Assembly: GCF_003096275.1 (NCBI RefSeq)
Contig: NZ_QENQ01000001.1
Coordinates: 2,893,107 to 2,957,106, forward strand
Length of the DNA: 64,000 nt
Direction of reading: 5' to 3'
Origin: Sphingomonas pokkalii
GTDB lineage: Bacteria; Pseudomonadota; Alphaproteobacteria; Sphingomonadales; Sphingomonadaceae
Below are positions 38,185 through 46,150 of the stretch, one piece after another. Each line of letters opens with the position of its first letter. The first letter of the stretch is position 1. The position numbers were made by a program, and so were the translations under genes. Below the pieces are notes generated by a model. It was not told where the DNA came from and did not search any database. It saw nothing but the letters and a program-made list of their open reading frames with translations.

Positions 38185-39800
38185 CAGTGAGCGGCCTCCG
38201 AGCCGGTAAAAGGATAGAATCGATCGGCCGCCGTCGGCGCGGTCGCAAGCGGCGCGCGCGGCAGCGGCTGATCGCTGTTGGCGGCGTTGACCAGGAACGC
38301 GGCGAGGATGATCGCGCCCTGGCGCAGATCGTCGGCCTTCAGATGATCGAACGTGTCGACGTTCGTATGGTGCACCAGCGCGCCATAGTCGAGCGGATCC
38401 TGGATGAACTGGAACGCCGGAATGCCGACCGCGTCGAAAAACACATGGTCGGTGCTGTCGGTGCGCCGCGCCGAGACGCTGGTGGCGCCCATCGCGCGGA
38501 AGGGGGCGAACCATTGCTCGAAGATCGGCATCACCGCCGTGTTGCCCTGCGCATAGATGCCGCGGATCCGGCCCGAGCCGTTGTCGAGATTGAAATAGGC
38601 GGCGAGCTTCGCGTGATCGGGGCCGGGGGTGATCGGGAAGGCATCGCTCCACGTCAGGTAGCGGACGATGCCTGTCGCGCCGGGATCGACCGGGCGGCGA
38701 GCGACATGGTTCTCCACATAGGCCATCGAGCCGAGCAGGCCCTGTTCCTCGCCCGCCCACAGCGCGAAGCGGATCGTGCGTCTGGTGCGGATGCCCGATG
38801 CCTTGAGGATGCGGGCTGCCTCCATCACCATCGCGGTGCCGGCGCCGTTATCCGCCGCGCCGTCGCCCATGGCCCAGCTGTCGAGATGCGCGCCGGCCAT
38901 GACATAGCCTGCCTTGGCATCGGTGCCGGGGATGTCGGCGAGGATATTGTAGGCCTTGCTGTCCGAATCGTCGAAATGGCTGACCGAATCGATCTCCAGC
39001 ACCGGCTTGGCGCCCATCTTCGCGAGGCGGGCGAGGCGGCGATAATCCTCGGCGGCGAGTTCGATGGCCGGCACGGTGCCTGACTTGCCGAGCTGGAACT
39101 GGCTATTCTGGCCATGCACCAGCTTGTTGTTGCGGCTGGACATGGTGGCATAGCCGAGCGCGCCTTCCTGCTTCAGGAACGCATCGCGCCTGGCCGCGAA
39201 GGCGATGCGGGCGGCATAGCCGGCATTGTCCTCGTCCTCGGCGTTGGGGAGGTCGTAATAGTTGCGCTTGACGAGTTCCTCGTCGCTCCACCGCTTGAAC
39301 GCGGGATCGACGGGATCCTGGATCGGCTTGGGATCGGTGATCAGCGCGATCTTGCCGCGCAGCTTGCCCTTCAGCGCATCGAAGGCGGCGGCGTCCTTCA
39401 TCGGCGCCAGCACGACTTCGCCGCGGACCGGGCCGTCGGTGCCCGGCGTCCAGGCGAGCGGCGCGGCGACGAGCTGGAGCGGGCGGGGGGTGACCATCCG
39501 CACCGACAGCCGCTCGTTCCACCAGCCGCGGCCGAATTCGAACCCTTCCTTGTGAACATTGGCGAGGCCCCATTCGCGGAACTTCGCCTGGGTCCAATCC
39601 TCGGCCTTGCGGATGCCGGGCGAATTGGTGAGCCGCGCGCCGATCACATCGGTGAGATATTGCGCGATTCGCATTACCTCCGAATGGTTGGTGCCCTGAT
39701 CGATGATGCGATCGACCGGCGCCGCGGGCGGCACCGTCTGCGCCGCAATCGGGGCGGACGCGAGCAGCGCAGCGGCAATGGTGATGGCAGAACGGCGCAT
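38184..39800 (-). CDS. Exported M28-family zinc metallopeptidase
   Basis: 538 residues. Signal peptide 1-20 (MRRSAITIAAALLASAPIAA). A PA insertion domain is followed by an M28 aminopeptidase-like catalytic domain: zinc ligands in AGAHLDSWAMGDGAADNGAG, the catalytic Glu in LWAGEEQGLLGS, DNGSGRI and DHVFF, and the last ligand in VHHTNVDTFDHLK. Acts in the periplasm or outside on peptides. Start at 39800 with AGGGGG just upstream; the longer frame lacks a signal peptide. Co-directional with rlmB. Confidence 0.93.
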   Translation of the reverse strand: MRRSAITIAAALLASAPIAAQTVPPAAPVDRIIDQGTNHSEVMRIAQYLTDVIGARLTNSPGIRKAEDWTQAKFREWGLANVHKEGFEFGRGWWNERLSVRMVTPRPLQLVAAPLAWTPGTDGPVRGEVVLAPMKDAAAFDALKGKLRGKIALITDPKPIQDPVDPAFKRWSDEELVKRNYYDLPNAEDEDNAGYAARIAFAARRDAFLKQEGALGYATMSSRNNKLVHGQNSQFQLGKSGTVPAIELAAEDYRRLARLAKMGAKPVLEIDSVSHFDDSDSKAYNILADIPGTDAKAGYVMAGAHLDSWAMGDGAADNGAGTAMVMEAARILKASGIRTRRTIRFALWAGEEQGLLGSMAYVENHVARRPVDPGATGIVRYLTWSDAFPITPGPDHAKLAAYFNLDNGSGRIRGIYAQGNTAVMPIFEQWFAPFRAMGATSVSARRTDSTDHVFFDAVGIPAFQFIQDPLDYGALVHHTNVDTFDHLKADDLRQGAIILAAFLVNAANSDQPLPRAPLATAPTAADRFYPFTGSEAAH

Positions 39801-39919
39801 GAATCCCCCTGAAAATGCAGCGCAGGACGCTATGCACGCAAATCGTGCTGCGCAAGGCGTTGACAGGGGCGCGTTGCTGCGGCATTGGGCCGCCCTCGCT
39901 CGCAAGCGGCGGTCTCCAT

Positions 39920-40006
39920 GGATAGGTGGCCGAGTGGTTAAAGGCAGCAGACTGTAAATCTGCCGGGCTTCGCCCTACGGTGGTTCGAATCCATCCCTAT
40001 CCACCA
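39920..40006 (+). tRNA. tRNA-Tyr (GTA), CCA encoded
   Basis: Folds as a class II tRNA: acceptor GGATAGG pairing with CCTATCC, D-arm GGCCGAGTGGTTAAAGGC, anticodon stem-loop with loop CTGTAAA giving anticodon GTA, a long variable arm GGGCTTCGCCC, T-arm GGTTCGAATCC, discriminator A and encoded CCA at 40004-40006. Tyr is consistent with the long variable arm of bacterial tRNA-Tyr. Confidence 0.97.
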
Positions 40007-40077
40007 CCGCCGCTGCGAGCGATACCTTCCCAGGATCGCCGAACAGGATGGCCCGAGGCGGTTGCCCCGGCGCCGGG

Positions 40078-40278
40078 TCAGCTCCGCCCGTAGAGCGCGA
40101 GCGTGCGTTGGCGATACTCGATCAGCTGCAGGATGTGATCGAGTTCGCGGATGCGCAGCGCCGGCGTGCCATCGCGGATCGCCGCTTCGATCTGATCGAG
40201 CAAATAGGCGGCACTGCCCGAACCATGGGTCAGGTAAATCGCTTCAGCGCGCTCGATGAGCGTAGAGAGCGGTGTCAC
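40078..40278 (-). CDS. Small hypothetical protein, 66 aa
   Basis: MTPLSTLIERAEAIYLTHGS then GSAAYLLDQIEAAIRDGTPAL and RIRELDHILQLIEYRQRTLALYGRS: an all-helical soluble protein of the kind widespread in sphingomonads. No function assigned. It is divergent from another small ORF at 40460, with a perfect dyad (40341-40368) between them. Confidence 0.65.
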   Translation of the reverse strand: MTPLSTLIERAEAIYLTHGSGSAAYLLDQIEAAIRDGTPALRIRELDHILQLIEYRQRTLALYGRS

Positions 40279-40340
40279 CGGAGAATCCTTGAAAAGCGAG
40301 CCGGCGTCATATCCAAATTGAACTTATTGATGCAATTGCC

Positions 40341-40368
40341 AAACGTGTCTCATTCTTGCGACACGTTT
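40341..40368. promoter_or_regulatory. Dyad between two divergent small genes
   Basis: AAACGTGTC at 40341-40349 and its perfect complement at 40360-40368. The surrounding 180 bp are AT-rich compared with the genome. No T-run in an orientation that would terminate either gene, so a protein-binding site is the better guess. Confidence 0.45.
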
Positions 40369-40459
40369 TAGCCCTGTCCCGTGTCGGGATTATTCCTGAC
40401 TTGTCCGCGCGCCTGCAAATAATCCAATGTGGACATAAGGGTACGCGAGTGATTGAACA

Positions 40460-40636
40460 ATGAATGAACGGGGCAGCGGGATCGAGACGGTGTGCAGGCA
40501 CCTTGTGGACGCGATCGCGTTGCTGGACCTGGCGGGAGAAGAGGCCGAGGCCGCGCATCTTTCGCTGACCCTGGAACGGCTCCGCCAGAAATATGGCTTC
40601 ACGTCTGTGGTGACTTGCTCGCACGATCCAGGATGA
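40460..40636 (+). CDS. Small hypothetical protein, 58 aa
   Basis: MNERGSGIETVCRHLVDAIA then LLDLAGEEAEAAHLSLTLERL, a helical alanine- and leucine-rich protein in the style of short alphaproteobacterial hypotheticals. The last 38 bp overlap the 3' end of the MarR gene on the other strand. The promoter probably lies in the AT-rich intergenic region with the dyad at 40341. Coding is supported only by composition and length. Confidence 0.5.
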   Translation: MNERGSGIETVCRHLVDAIALLDLAGEEAEAAHLSLTLERLRQKYGFTSVVTCSHDPG

Positions 40637-41087
40637 GATCGAAATAGCGATCCAGCGCCGCCTGGGTCTGGGGCGTCAGTTCCAGATAGGTGAAGCGCCG
40701 GTCGCTCGGCAGGCTGCGCTTGTCGATCATCCTGCGCGCCGCCAGCGCGTTTATCCAGCGCAGCGCAGTGGTGGTCGGCACCGCCGCCGCCGAGCAGGCG
40801 GCGGAGGTCGACACCGGCTGCCCCTCGCCCCCGGCGACGTAGAGCGTCATCAGGATGTTCAGCGCGGGATCGGCGAACAGATCGGCGGCGACTTCCTGTT
40901 CGAGCAGCGCACGGCTGTAGAGCATCATCCGCGCCATTTCGATTCGATCGGGCTTCGGAAGAACCGCGCCGGGGCGTTCGGGCGCGGCTTGCTGTGCAAG
41001 CTGCGTGAATAGCCGCTTGATATCGGTCAGCCGCGCTTCGACTTCGTCGAATAATGTGGTGCGATGCACCCCCAATTTGTCCTCCAT
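40599..41087 (-). CDS. MarR/winged-helix transcriptional regulator
   Basis: 162 residues. Helical N-terminus (FDEVEARLTDIKRLFTQLAQQ) and a winged helix in the second half: ILMTLYVAGGEGQPVSTSAACSAAAVPTTTALRWINALAARRMIDKRSLPSDRRFTYLELTPQ. This is the MarR-like layout, with the wing DRRFTYLELT. Several sphingomonad genomes carry such regulators alone; target unknown. It is divergent from nothing close; 111 bp separate it from the rdgB end. Confidence 0.8.
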   Translation of the reverse strand: MEDKLGVHRTTLFDEVEARLTDIKRLFTQLAQQAAPERPGAVLPKPDRIEMARMMLYSRALLEQEVAADLFADPALNILMTLYVAGGEGQPVSTSAACSAAAVPTTTALRWINALAARRMIDKRSLPSDRRFTYLELTPQTQAALDRYFDLILDRASKSPQT

Positions 41088-41198
41088 CGTCGCGGTGGCT
41101 TAGGCAGCTAACGTTACCGGATCAACATATGGTCGTCCTTACGATAGCTTAAACCTTAGCGCCGGCGAATATGCGGATCGTCCAACGTGATGGCATCG

Positions 41199-41870
41199 TT
41201 AGAAGACCGCGGCGACCAATTGCCGGAATGCGTCGGCGCGGTGGCTCATCGCATGTTTTTCGACGGGATCCATTTCACCGAAGGTTTCGTCGCGGCCTTC
41301 CGGCACGAACATCGGGTCATAGCCGAATCCCTTGTCTCCGCGCGGTGGCCATGTGAGCGCGCCATGGACTCGCCCTTCGAACCATTCGACATGCCCGTCC
41401 GGCCAGGCGAGCGCCAGCGCACACACGAAATGGGCCGCCCGGCTGGTCTCCGGCGGCAGCGCCGCCAGCTTGTCCTCGACGCGCTGCATCGCCAGGCCGA
41501 AATCGCGACCTTCGAACGGGGCGACCGGTTCGAGCCCGTCCATGCCAGGCGCCGCCGCGCCCCAACGTGCCGAATAGATGCCGGGCGCGAGGCCCAGCGC
41601 CTCGACGCACAGCCCCGAATCGTCGGCGAGCGCGGGCAGGCCGGACAGGTCCGCCGCCTGCAGCGCCTTCAGTTCGGCATTGGCGACGAAGCTGGTGCCG
41701 GTCTCTTCCGGCTCCGGCAGGTCCAGTTCAGCCGCCGAGACCGGCTCGATCCCGTAGGGACCGAGCAGTTCGCGGATCTCGCGCACCTTGCCTGCATTGT
41801 GGCTGGCGATCACCAGCCTGCCCGGCGTGAGCTTGCGGATCGCCTGGGGGCTATCCCCTTCGCCGCTCAT
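41199..41870 (-). CDS. rdgB: dITP/XTP pyrophosphatase (RdgB/HAM1)
   Basis: 223 residues. Substrate motif [17 protein letters not shown] at the N-terminus, [25 protein letters not shown] and the C-terminal [11 protein letters not shown]. Hydrolyses deaminated purine nucleoside triphosphates so they are not built into DNA. It starts inside the rph stop (4-bp overlap), the frequent rph-rdgB operon. Confidence 0.97.
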   Translation of the reverse strand: MSGEGDSPQAIRKLTPGRLVIASHNAGKVREIRELLGPYGIEPVSAAELDLPEPEETGTSFVANAELKALQAADLSGLPALADDSGLCVEALGLAPGIYSARWGAAAPGMDGLEPVAPFEGRDFGLAMQRVEDKLAALPPETSRAAHFVCALALAWPDGHVEWFEGRVHGALTWPPRGDKGFGYDPMFVPEGRDETFGEMDPVEKHAMSHRADAFRQLVAAVF

Positions 41871-42580
41871 GCGACGGCCTTCAGCTGCGCGTCGAAGATG
41901 CGACCGCAGCCGATGCGGGCGAGACGGAGCAGGCGGAGCAGGCCTTCCTCGTCATAGGTCGCGCCCTCGGCGGTGGCCTGTGCCTCGGCGATGTTGCCGT
42001 TGGCGAGCAGCACGAAGTTCGCGTCCGCGTCCGCCGACGAATCCTCAGGATAGTCGAGGTCGAGCACCGGCGTGCCCTGGTAGATGCCACAGCTCACCGC
42101 CGCGACCTGGGTGGTGATCGGATCGACGGTGATCGCGCCCTCCGCCATCAGCTTGTTGACCGCGAGGCGCAGCGCCACCCAGGCGCCGGAGATCGCGGCG
42201 GTGCGGGTGCCGCCATCGGCCTGGAGCACGTCGCAATCGAGCGTGATCTGGCGCTCGCCGAGCAGCTTCATGTCGGTCACGGCGCGGAGCGAACGGCCGA
42301 TCAGCCGCTGGATTTCCTGGGTGCGGCCCGATTGCTTGCCCTTGGCCGCTTCGCGCTGGCCGCGGGTATGGGTGGCGCGGGGGAGCATGCCGTACTCGGC
42401 CGTCACCCAGCCTTCGCCCTTGCCGCGCAGGAACGGCGGCACGCGCTCTTCTACGCTGGCGGTAACGAGCACGCGGGTGTCGCCGAAGCCGATCAGCACC
42501 GATCCTTCGGCGTGGCGGGTAAAGTTCGGGGTGATGGTGATTTCCCGCATTTCGTCGGGAGCGCGGCCGGATGGGCGCAT
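41867..42580 (-). CDS. rph: Ribonuclease PH
   Basis: Phosphorolytic 3'-5' exoribonuclease trimming tRNA precursors, 237 residues. [81 protein letters not shown] and [20 protein letters not shown] are all family marks. ATG 42580 gives the usual start; ATG 42589 (adding MKQ) is possible and nearer a GGAG. First gene of rph-rdgB. Confidence 0.97.
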   Translation of the reverse strand: MRPSGRAPDEMREITITPNFTRHAEGSVLIGFGDTRVLVTASVEERVPPFLRGKGEGWVTAEYGMLPRATHTRGQREAAKGKQSGRTQEIQRLIGRSLRAVTDMKLLGERQITLDCDVLQADGGTRTAAISGAWVALRLAVNKLMAEGAITVDPITTQVAAVSCGIYQGTPVLDLDYPEDSSADADANFVLLANGNIAEAQATAEGATYDEEGLLRLLRLARIGCGRIFDAQLKAVA

Positions 42581-42670
42581 CTGCTTCATTCTCCTGAAAG
42601 GTCGAAACGGGCACCTAGACCGGGCAGGCGCGTTTCGCCAGTGTCGCACATGCCTGGGAGAAAGACACGA

Positions 42671-43258
42671 ATGCGCGTGGTGGTTGCAGGATTGATGGGC
42701 GCGGTTGCGCTCGGCGGATGCATTCCGCAGGTCGCCGGGCCCGATGCGCCGCAACGGCCGGTGCCGCACGCGCCCGTGCGCCCGGCGCCCGCTGCGCCGG
42801 TGCCCGCTTCCGGCAATGTGCCGCCGCCGCCGGATGCGCCGATCGTGCGGGGCGAGATGATCCGGTATACGACCAGCCCGTGTTTCGGCGCCTGCCCGGT
42901 CTATACCGTGACCGTGCGGCCCGATGGGAGCGCCACCTTCGAGGGACAGCGCTTTACGGCCTTCAGCGGCGTTCGCGACTTTCGGGTGACTCCGGCGCAA
43001 TATGAGGCATTCCTTCGCCGGCTGGCGCCCTATCGGCCGCGCAGCGGCACGCTGCGCTACGCCCCCGGCGAACCAGGGTGCGGCCAGGCGGCAACCGACA
43101 TGCCGAGCGTGGAGGTGCAATGGGACGGAAAGGCGGGGCATCGCGGGCTTTCCTTCTATTTCGGCTGCGACCGCGCGCGGAACCGGGCGATGGCCGATGC
43201 GCTGGGTTCCGCGCCCGACCTGTTGCCGATTGCCAGCATGATCGGCGCGCGGCCTTGA
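42671..43258 (+). CDS. DUF6438-like lipoprotein
   Basis: 195 residues. Lipoprotein signal with lipobox ALGGC (C17), a proline-rich linker to about residue 55, then [31 protein letters not shown], the CFGxCPxY opening of DUF6438. Two further cysteines ([14 protein letters not shown]) may pair. Function unknown. Divergent from rph by 90 bp; 35 bp before hrcA in the same direction. Confidence 0.82.
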   Translation: MRVVVAGLMGAVALGGCIPQVAGPDAPQRPVPHAPVRPAPAAPVPASGNVPPPPDAPIVRGEMIRYTTSPCFGACPVYTVTVRPDGSATFEGQRFTAFSGVRDFRVTPAQYEAFLRRLAPYRPRSGTLRYAPGEPGCGQAATDMPSVEVQWDGKAGHRGLSFYFGCDRARNRAMADALGSAPDLLPIASMIGARP

Positions 43259-43293
43259 AGCAGGTGCCCGGCCCGGCCTAAATAGCAGCTGCC

Positions 43294-44337
43294 ATGATCA
43301 CCCCGCCCATCCACGAACTGACCGACCGGGCCCGGGATGTGTTCCGCATCGTGGTCGAGTCCTATCTCGACAGCGGTGCGCCGGTGGGATCGCGCACCAT
43401 TTCGCGCATCTCCGCGCTCAATTTGTCGCCCGCCTCGATCCGCAACGTGATGCAGGACCTGGAAGAGCTGGGGTTGCTCGCCGCGCCACATACCAGCGCC
43501 GGCCGGATGCCCACCGAAAGCGGCCTGCGGCTGTTCGTCGACGGCATGATGCAGGCGAGCGAACCCTCCGCCGAGGAACGTGCAGCGATCGAATCGCGGG
43601 CGGGGCTGGGCGGCCCGGTGGAGGATGCGATCGCCGGCACCACGGCGGCGTTGTCCGGGCTTTCGGCCTGTGCCGGGCTGGTGCTGGTGCCCAAGGCGGA
43701 AACGGTGCTGCGCCAGTTCGGCTTCGTGCCGCTGAGCCAGGACCGGGCGCTGGCTGTGCTGGTGGGCGAGGACGGATCGGTGGAAAACCGGGTGGTCGAG
43801 CTGCCCGGCGGCGTCGACCCGATGTCGCTGCAGCGCGCCGCCAATTATATGAGCGCCACGCTTGCCGGGCTGACGCTGGCCGAGGCGCGGGTGCGAATCG
43901 AGCGCGAACTGCGGACCCAGCAGGCGGCGCTGGATGCTGCCGCCGCCGACCTGGTGGAGCGCGGCCTGGCGGTCTGGAGCGAAGACAGTGGCCGTCGTCC
44001 GGTGCTGATCGTGCGCGGCCAGGCACGGCTTCTCGATACGGGCGCTGCCGAGGATCTCGACCGTGTCCGCCAGCTGCTCGACGAACTGGAGGGCAAGGAG
44101 GAGATTGCCCGCCTGCTCGACAGCGCCCGGGAAGGCGAGGCGGCGCGAATCTTCATCGGATCCGAGAACAAGCTGTTCGCGCTTTCCGGCTCGTCGGTGA
44201 TCGCCAAGCCGGTGCGGGCGCTGGACGGCCGCGTCGTCGGCGTCGTCGGCGTGATCGGGCCGACGCGGTTGAACTATGCCCGCGTCGTGCCCATGGTGGA
44301 TTTTACGGCGGCCACACTGGCCCGTTTGCTGGCCTGA
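43294..44337 (+). CDS. hrcA: Heat-inducible transcription repressor HrcA
   Basis: 347 residues. N-terminal winged helix [78 protein letters not shown] and the C-terminal HrcA domain with [20 protein letters not shown] and [24 protein letters not shown]. It represses chaperone operons at CIRCE sites; none was seen upstream of hrcA or grpE here, so its targets (groESL) lie elsewhere. Followed by grpE after 15 bp. Confidence 0.96.
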   Translation: MITPPIHELTDRARDVFRIVVESYLDSGAPVGSRTISRISALNLSPASIRNVMQDLEELGLLAAPHTSAGRMPTESGLRLFVDGMMQASEPSAEERAAIESRAGLGGPVEDAIAGTTAALSGLSACAGLVLVPKAETVLRQFGFVPLSQDRALAVLVGEDGSVENRVVELPGGVDPMSLQRAANYMSATLAGLTLAEARVRIERELRTQQAALDAAAADLVERGLAVWSEDSGRRPVLIVRGQARLLDTGAAEDLDRVRQLLDELEGKEEIARLLDSAREGEAARIFIGSENKLFALSGSSVIAKPVRALDGRVVGVVGVIGPTRLNYARVVPMVDFTAATLARLLA

Positions 44338-44352
44338 AGAAAACAGGGAACC

Positions 44353-44910
44353 ATGTCTGAGAACACCGAAAATACCGAACCGACCCAGGGCGAAACGCTG
44401 CGGGAAGACCCTGCCCAGGTTGCCCCGGAGGTAGCCGAGCAGGATCGCGTCGCCGAGCTGGAGGCGCAACTGGCCGAGGCCAAGCAGGCGCATCTCTACG
44501 TCCAAGCCGACATGCAGAATCTGCGTCGCCGCACCGAGAAGGAAGTGGCGGACGCGCGTGCCTATGCCGCGACCAGCTTCGCCCGCGACATCCTGTCCGT
44601 TGCGGACAATCTCGGCCGGGCGCTGCAGGCCATCCCCGCCGAGCTGCGCGAGGACGAGAAGCTGAAGGGCCTTGTCACCGGCCTCGAGGCCACCGGCCGC
44701 GAGCTGGAGGCGGTGTTCGGCCGCAACGGCATTTCCAAGGTGGTGGCGCTGGGCGAGATGCTCGACCCCAACAAGCACCAGGCGATGATGGAAATGCCCG
44801 TGGCCGACAAGGAACCCGGCACGGTGGTGCAGGAAATCCAGTCCGGCTACATGATCAAGGATCGGCTGCTGCGCCCGGCGCTCGTTGCCGTCGCCAAGAA
44901 GCCCGACTGA
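44353..44910 (+). CDS. grpE: Nucleotide exchange factor GrpE
   Basis: 185 residues. Acidic N-terminal tail, long coiled coil AELEAQLAEAKQAHLYVQADMQNLRRRTEKEV and the C-terminal beta-domain HQAMMEMPVADKEPGTVVQEIQSGYMIKDRLLRPALVAVAK. Releases ADP from DnaK. In an operon with hrcA (15-bp gap), the common alphaproteobacterial order; dnaK is not in the window. Confidence 0.97.
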   Translation: MSENTENTEPTQGETLREDPAQVAPEVAEQDRVAELEAQLAEAKQAHLYVQADMQNLRRRTEKEVADARAYAATSFARDILSVADNLGRALQAIPAELREDEKLKGLVTGLEATGRELEAVFGRNGISKVVALGEMLDPNKHQAMMEMPVADKEPGTVVQEIQSGYMIKDRLLRPALVAVAKKPD

Positions 44911-45142
44911 CCGGCACCGGCTCCGCTCCGACCAGGGGCGGGGCCTCGCCTTGCCGGACCGGCATCCCGTCGCAGTGTTGCGCCCCGCCATTGCATTCCC
45001 CTCCTGAAGCGCCCACATAGCGTGAGCTGAAGTCGCAAATCGTTGGTCTCTGGTGCTTTGCGGCTCCGTTTTCCTTCCATCCCTGCCCCTGAAGCGCGAG
45101 GTCCGCCCACACGGGGCGCGCCGACAATGTAAGGAAAACACC
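44911..45142 (+). promoter_or_regulatory. Long leader upstream of the cold-shock gene
   Basis: 232 bp without a gene between grpE and the cold-shock gene. Cold-shock mRNAs usually have long structured 5' leaders that act as thermosensors, and the length fits. A G/C-rich first part may contain the grpE terminator; no clear hairpin with T-run was identified. Confidence 0.35.
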
Positions 45143-45355
45143 ATGAGCATTTCTGGCACCGTCAAGTTCTTCAACGCCGACAAGGGCTATGGCTTCATCG
45201 CCCCGGATACCGGCGGCAACGACGCTTTCGTCCACATCACCGCCGTGGAGCGCGCCGGCATGGTCACGCTGCAGCAGAACCAGCGCGTGACCTACGAACT
45301 GGAGCAGGATCGCCGCGGCAAGATGGCGGCGGTCAACCTCCAGGCGGCCGACTGA
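45143..45355 (+). CDS. cspA: Cold-shock protein, CspA family
   Basis: 70 residues, single cold-shock domain: GTVKFFNADKGYGFIAPDTGGNDAFVHITAVERAG contains RNP1 (KGYGFI) and RNP2 (DAFVHI). Binds single-stranded RNA and DNA. Ribosome site AAGGAAAAC precedes the ATG. Followed by a terminator at 45369. Confidence 0.96.
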   Translation: MSISGTVKFFNADKGYGFIAPDTGGNDAFVHITAVERAGMVTLQQNQRVTYELEQDRRGKMAAVNLQAAD

Positions 45356-45368
45356 CCTGAACCCCAAG

Positions 45369-45398
45369 ACGGCGGCTCCATTAGGGGCCGCCGTTTTC
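45369..45398 (+). terminator. Rho-independent terminator of the cold-shock gene
   Basis: ACGGCGGC at 45369-45376 pairs with 45387-45394, followed by TTTT. 13 bp after the stop codon. Confidence 0.85.
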
Positions 45399-45438
45399 GC
45401 ATGTCCCTCCCTCTTTCCCCAGCGAGGACCCCCCGCCG

Positions 45439-45639
45439 ATGACCGAAATCGAACTGTTCCGCGCCCGCGCCGACGAAGCCGGCAATGCCGCCGCCAGCTG
45501 CGATCTCGACAATGTCCGCGAACGGCACCTCCGGGCCCAGGCTGCCTGGGAAGCGATGGCCGTCCGCGCCGAGCGCGTCGCCAACCAGCGGGCGCTCAAC
45601 GAGGCCGAGAAGGAAGCGCGCTCCGCCGTCGCCTTCTGA
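45439..45639 (+). CDS. Small hypothetical protein, 66 aa
   Basis: MTEIELFRARADEAGNAAAS then CDLDNVRERHLRAQAAWEAMA and a helical tail rich in Ala, Glu and Arg. A GAGGA lies 11 bases upstream of the ATG. Alpha-helical, soluble, no family recognised. Convergent with the DUF1003 gene, whose stop immediately follows. Confidence 0.7.
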   Translation: MTEIELFRARADEAGNAAASCDLDNVRERHLRAQAAWEAMAVRAERVANQRALNEAEKEARSAVAF

Positions 45640-46089
45640 TCAGCGCGGCGCCCGGACCTCGACCAGCCGGGCGATATCCGCGTGCAGCGAATCGATCTTC
45701 GCGTGCAATTCCTCGATCTGCGCCTCGGCGCGCAGATTGGTCTCATAGTCGAGCCGCGCCTCGAGCCGGTCCTTCGCCGCCTGCCGGTTCTGGCTCATCA
45801 TGATGATCGGGGCCTGGAGCGCCGCGAGCATCGACAGCATCAAGTTCAAGAAGATGAACGGGAACGGATCGAAGGCGTGCGCGGCCAGCACGACCGTGTT
45901 CAGCACCGCCCAGGCGGCGAGGAACAGGCCGAAGCCGATGATGAACCCCCAGGAGCCGCCGACCGCCGCGACCCGATCGGCGAGCCGCTCGCCGAAGGTC
46001 AGGCGTTCTTCGAACACCGTGTTGAGGTCCCGCGCCCCGCCGCCGCCGATCCGGCGCAGGTCGTTCAGGAAACGAATGGCTGCATTCAT
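45640..46089 (-). CDS. DUF1003 membrane protein
   Basis: 149 residues. Two membrane helices (about 46-68 and 77-98) in the characteristic DUF1003 order: FGERLADRVAAVGGSWGFIIGFGLFLAAWAVLN then FDPFPFIFLNLMLSMLAALQAPIIMMSQNRQAAKDR. A charged C-terminal helix follows. Ribosome site GAGGTG before the ATG. Function unknown in the family. Confidence 0.92.
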   Translation of the reverse strand: MNAAIRFLNDLRRIGGGGARDLNTVFEERLTFGERLADRVAAVGGSWGFIIGFGLFLAAWAVLNTVVLAAHAFDPFPFIFLNLMLSMLAALQAPIIMMSQNRQAAKDRLEARLDYETNLRAEAQIEELHAKIDSLHADIARLVEVRAPR

Positions 46090-46150
46090 GGGTACACCTC
46101 ACTGCCGACCGGCCCGCCCGGGCCGGCGCGCAGGAAGTGACCGGTAACGA

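Noticed and set aside
39801..39905. Longer start for the M28 peptidase at 39905
   Set aside because: It would place 35 unrelated residues in front of a clear signal peptide; AGGGGG lies correctly before the ATG at 39800.
43259..43293. CIRCE element upstream of hrcA
   Set aside because: No TTAGCACTC-N9-GAGTGCTAA or near-match was found in the gap or before grpE.
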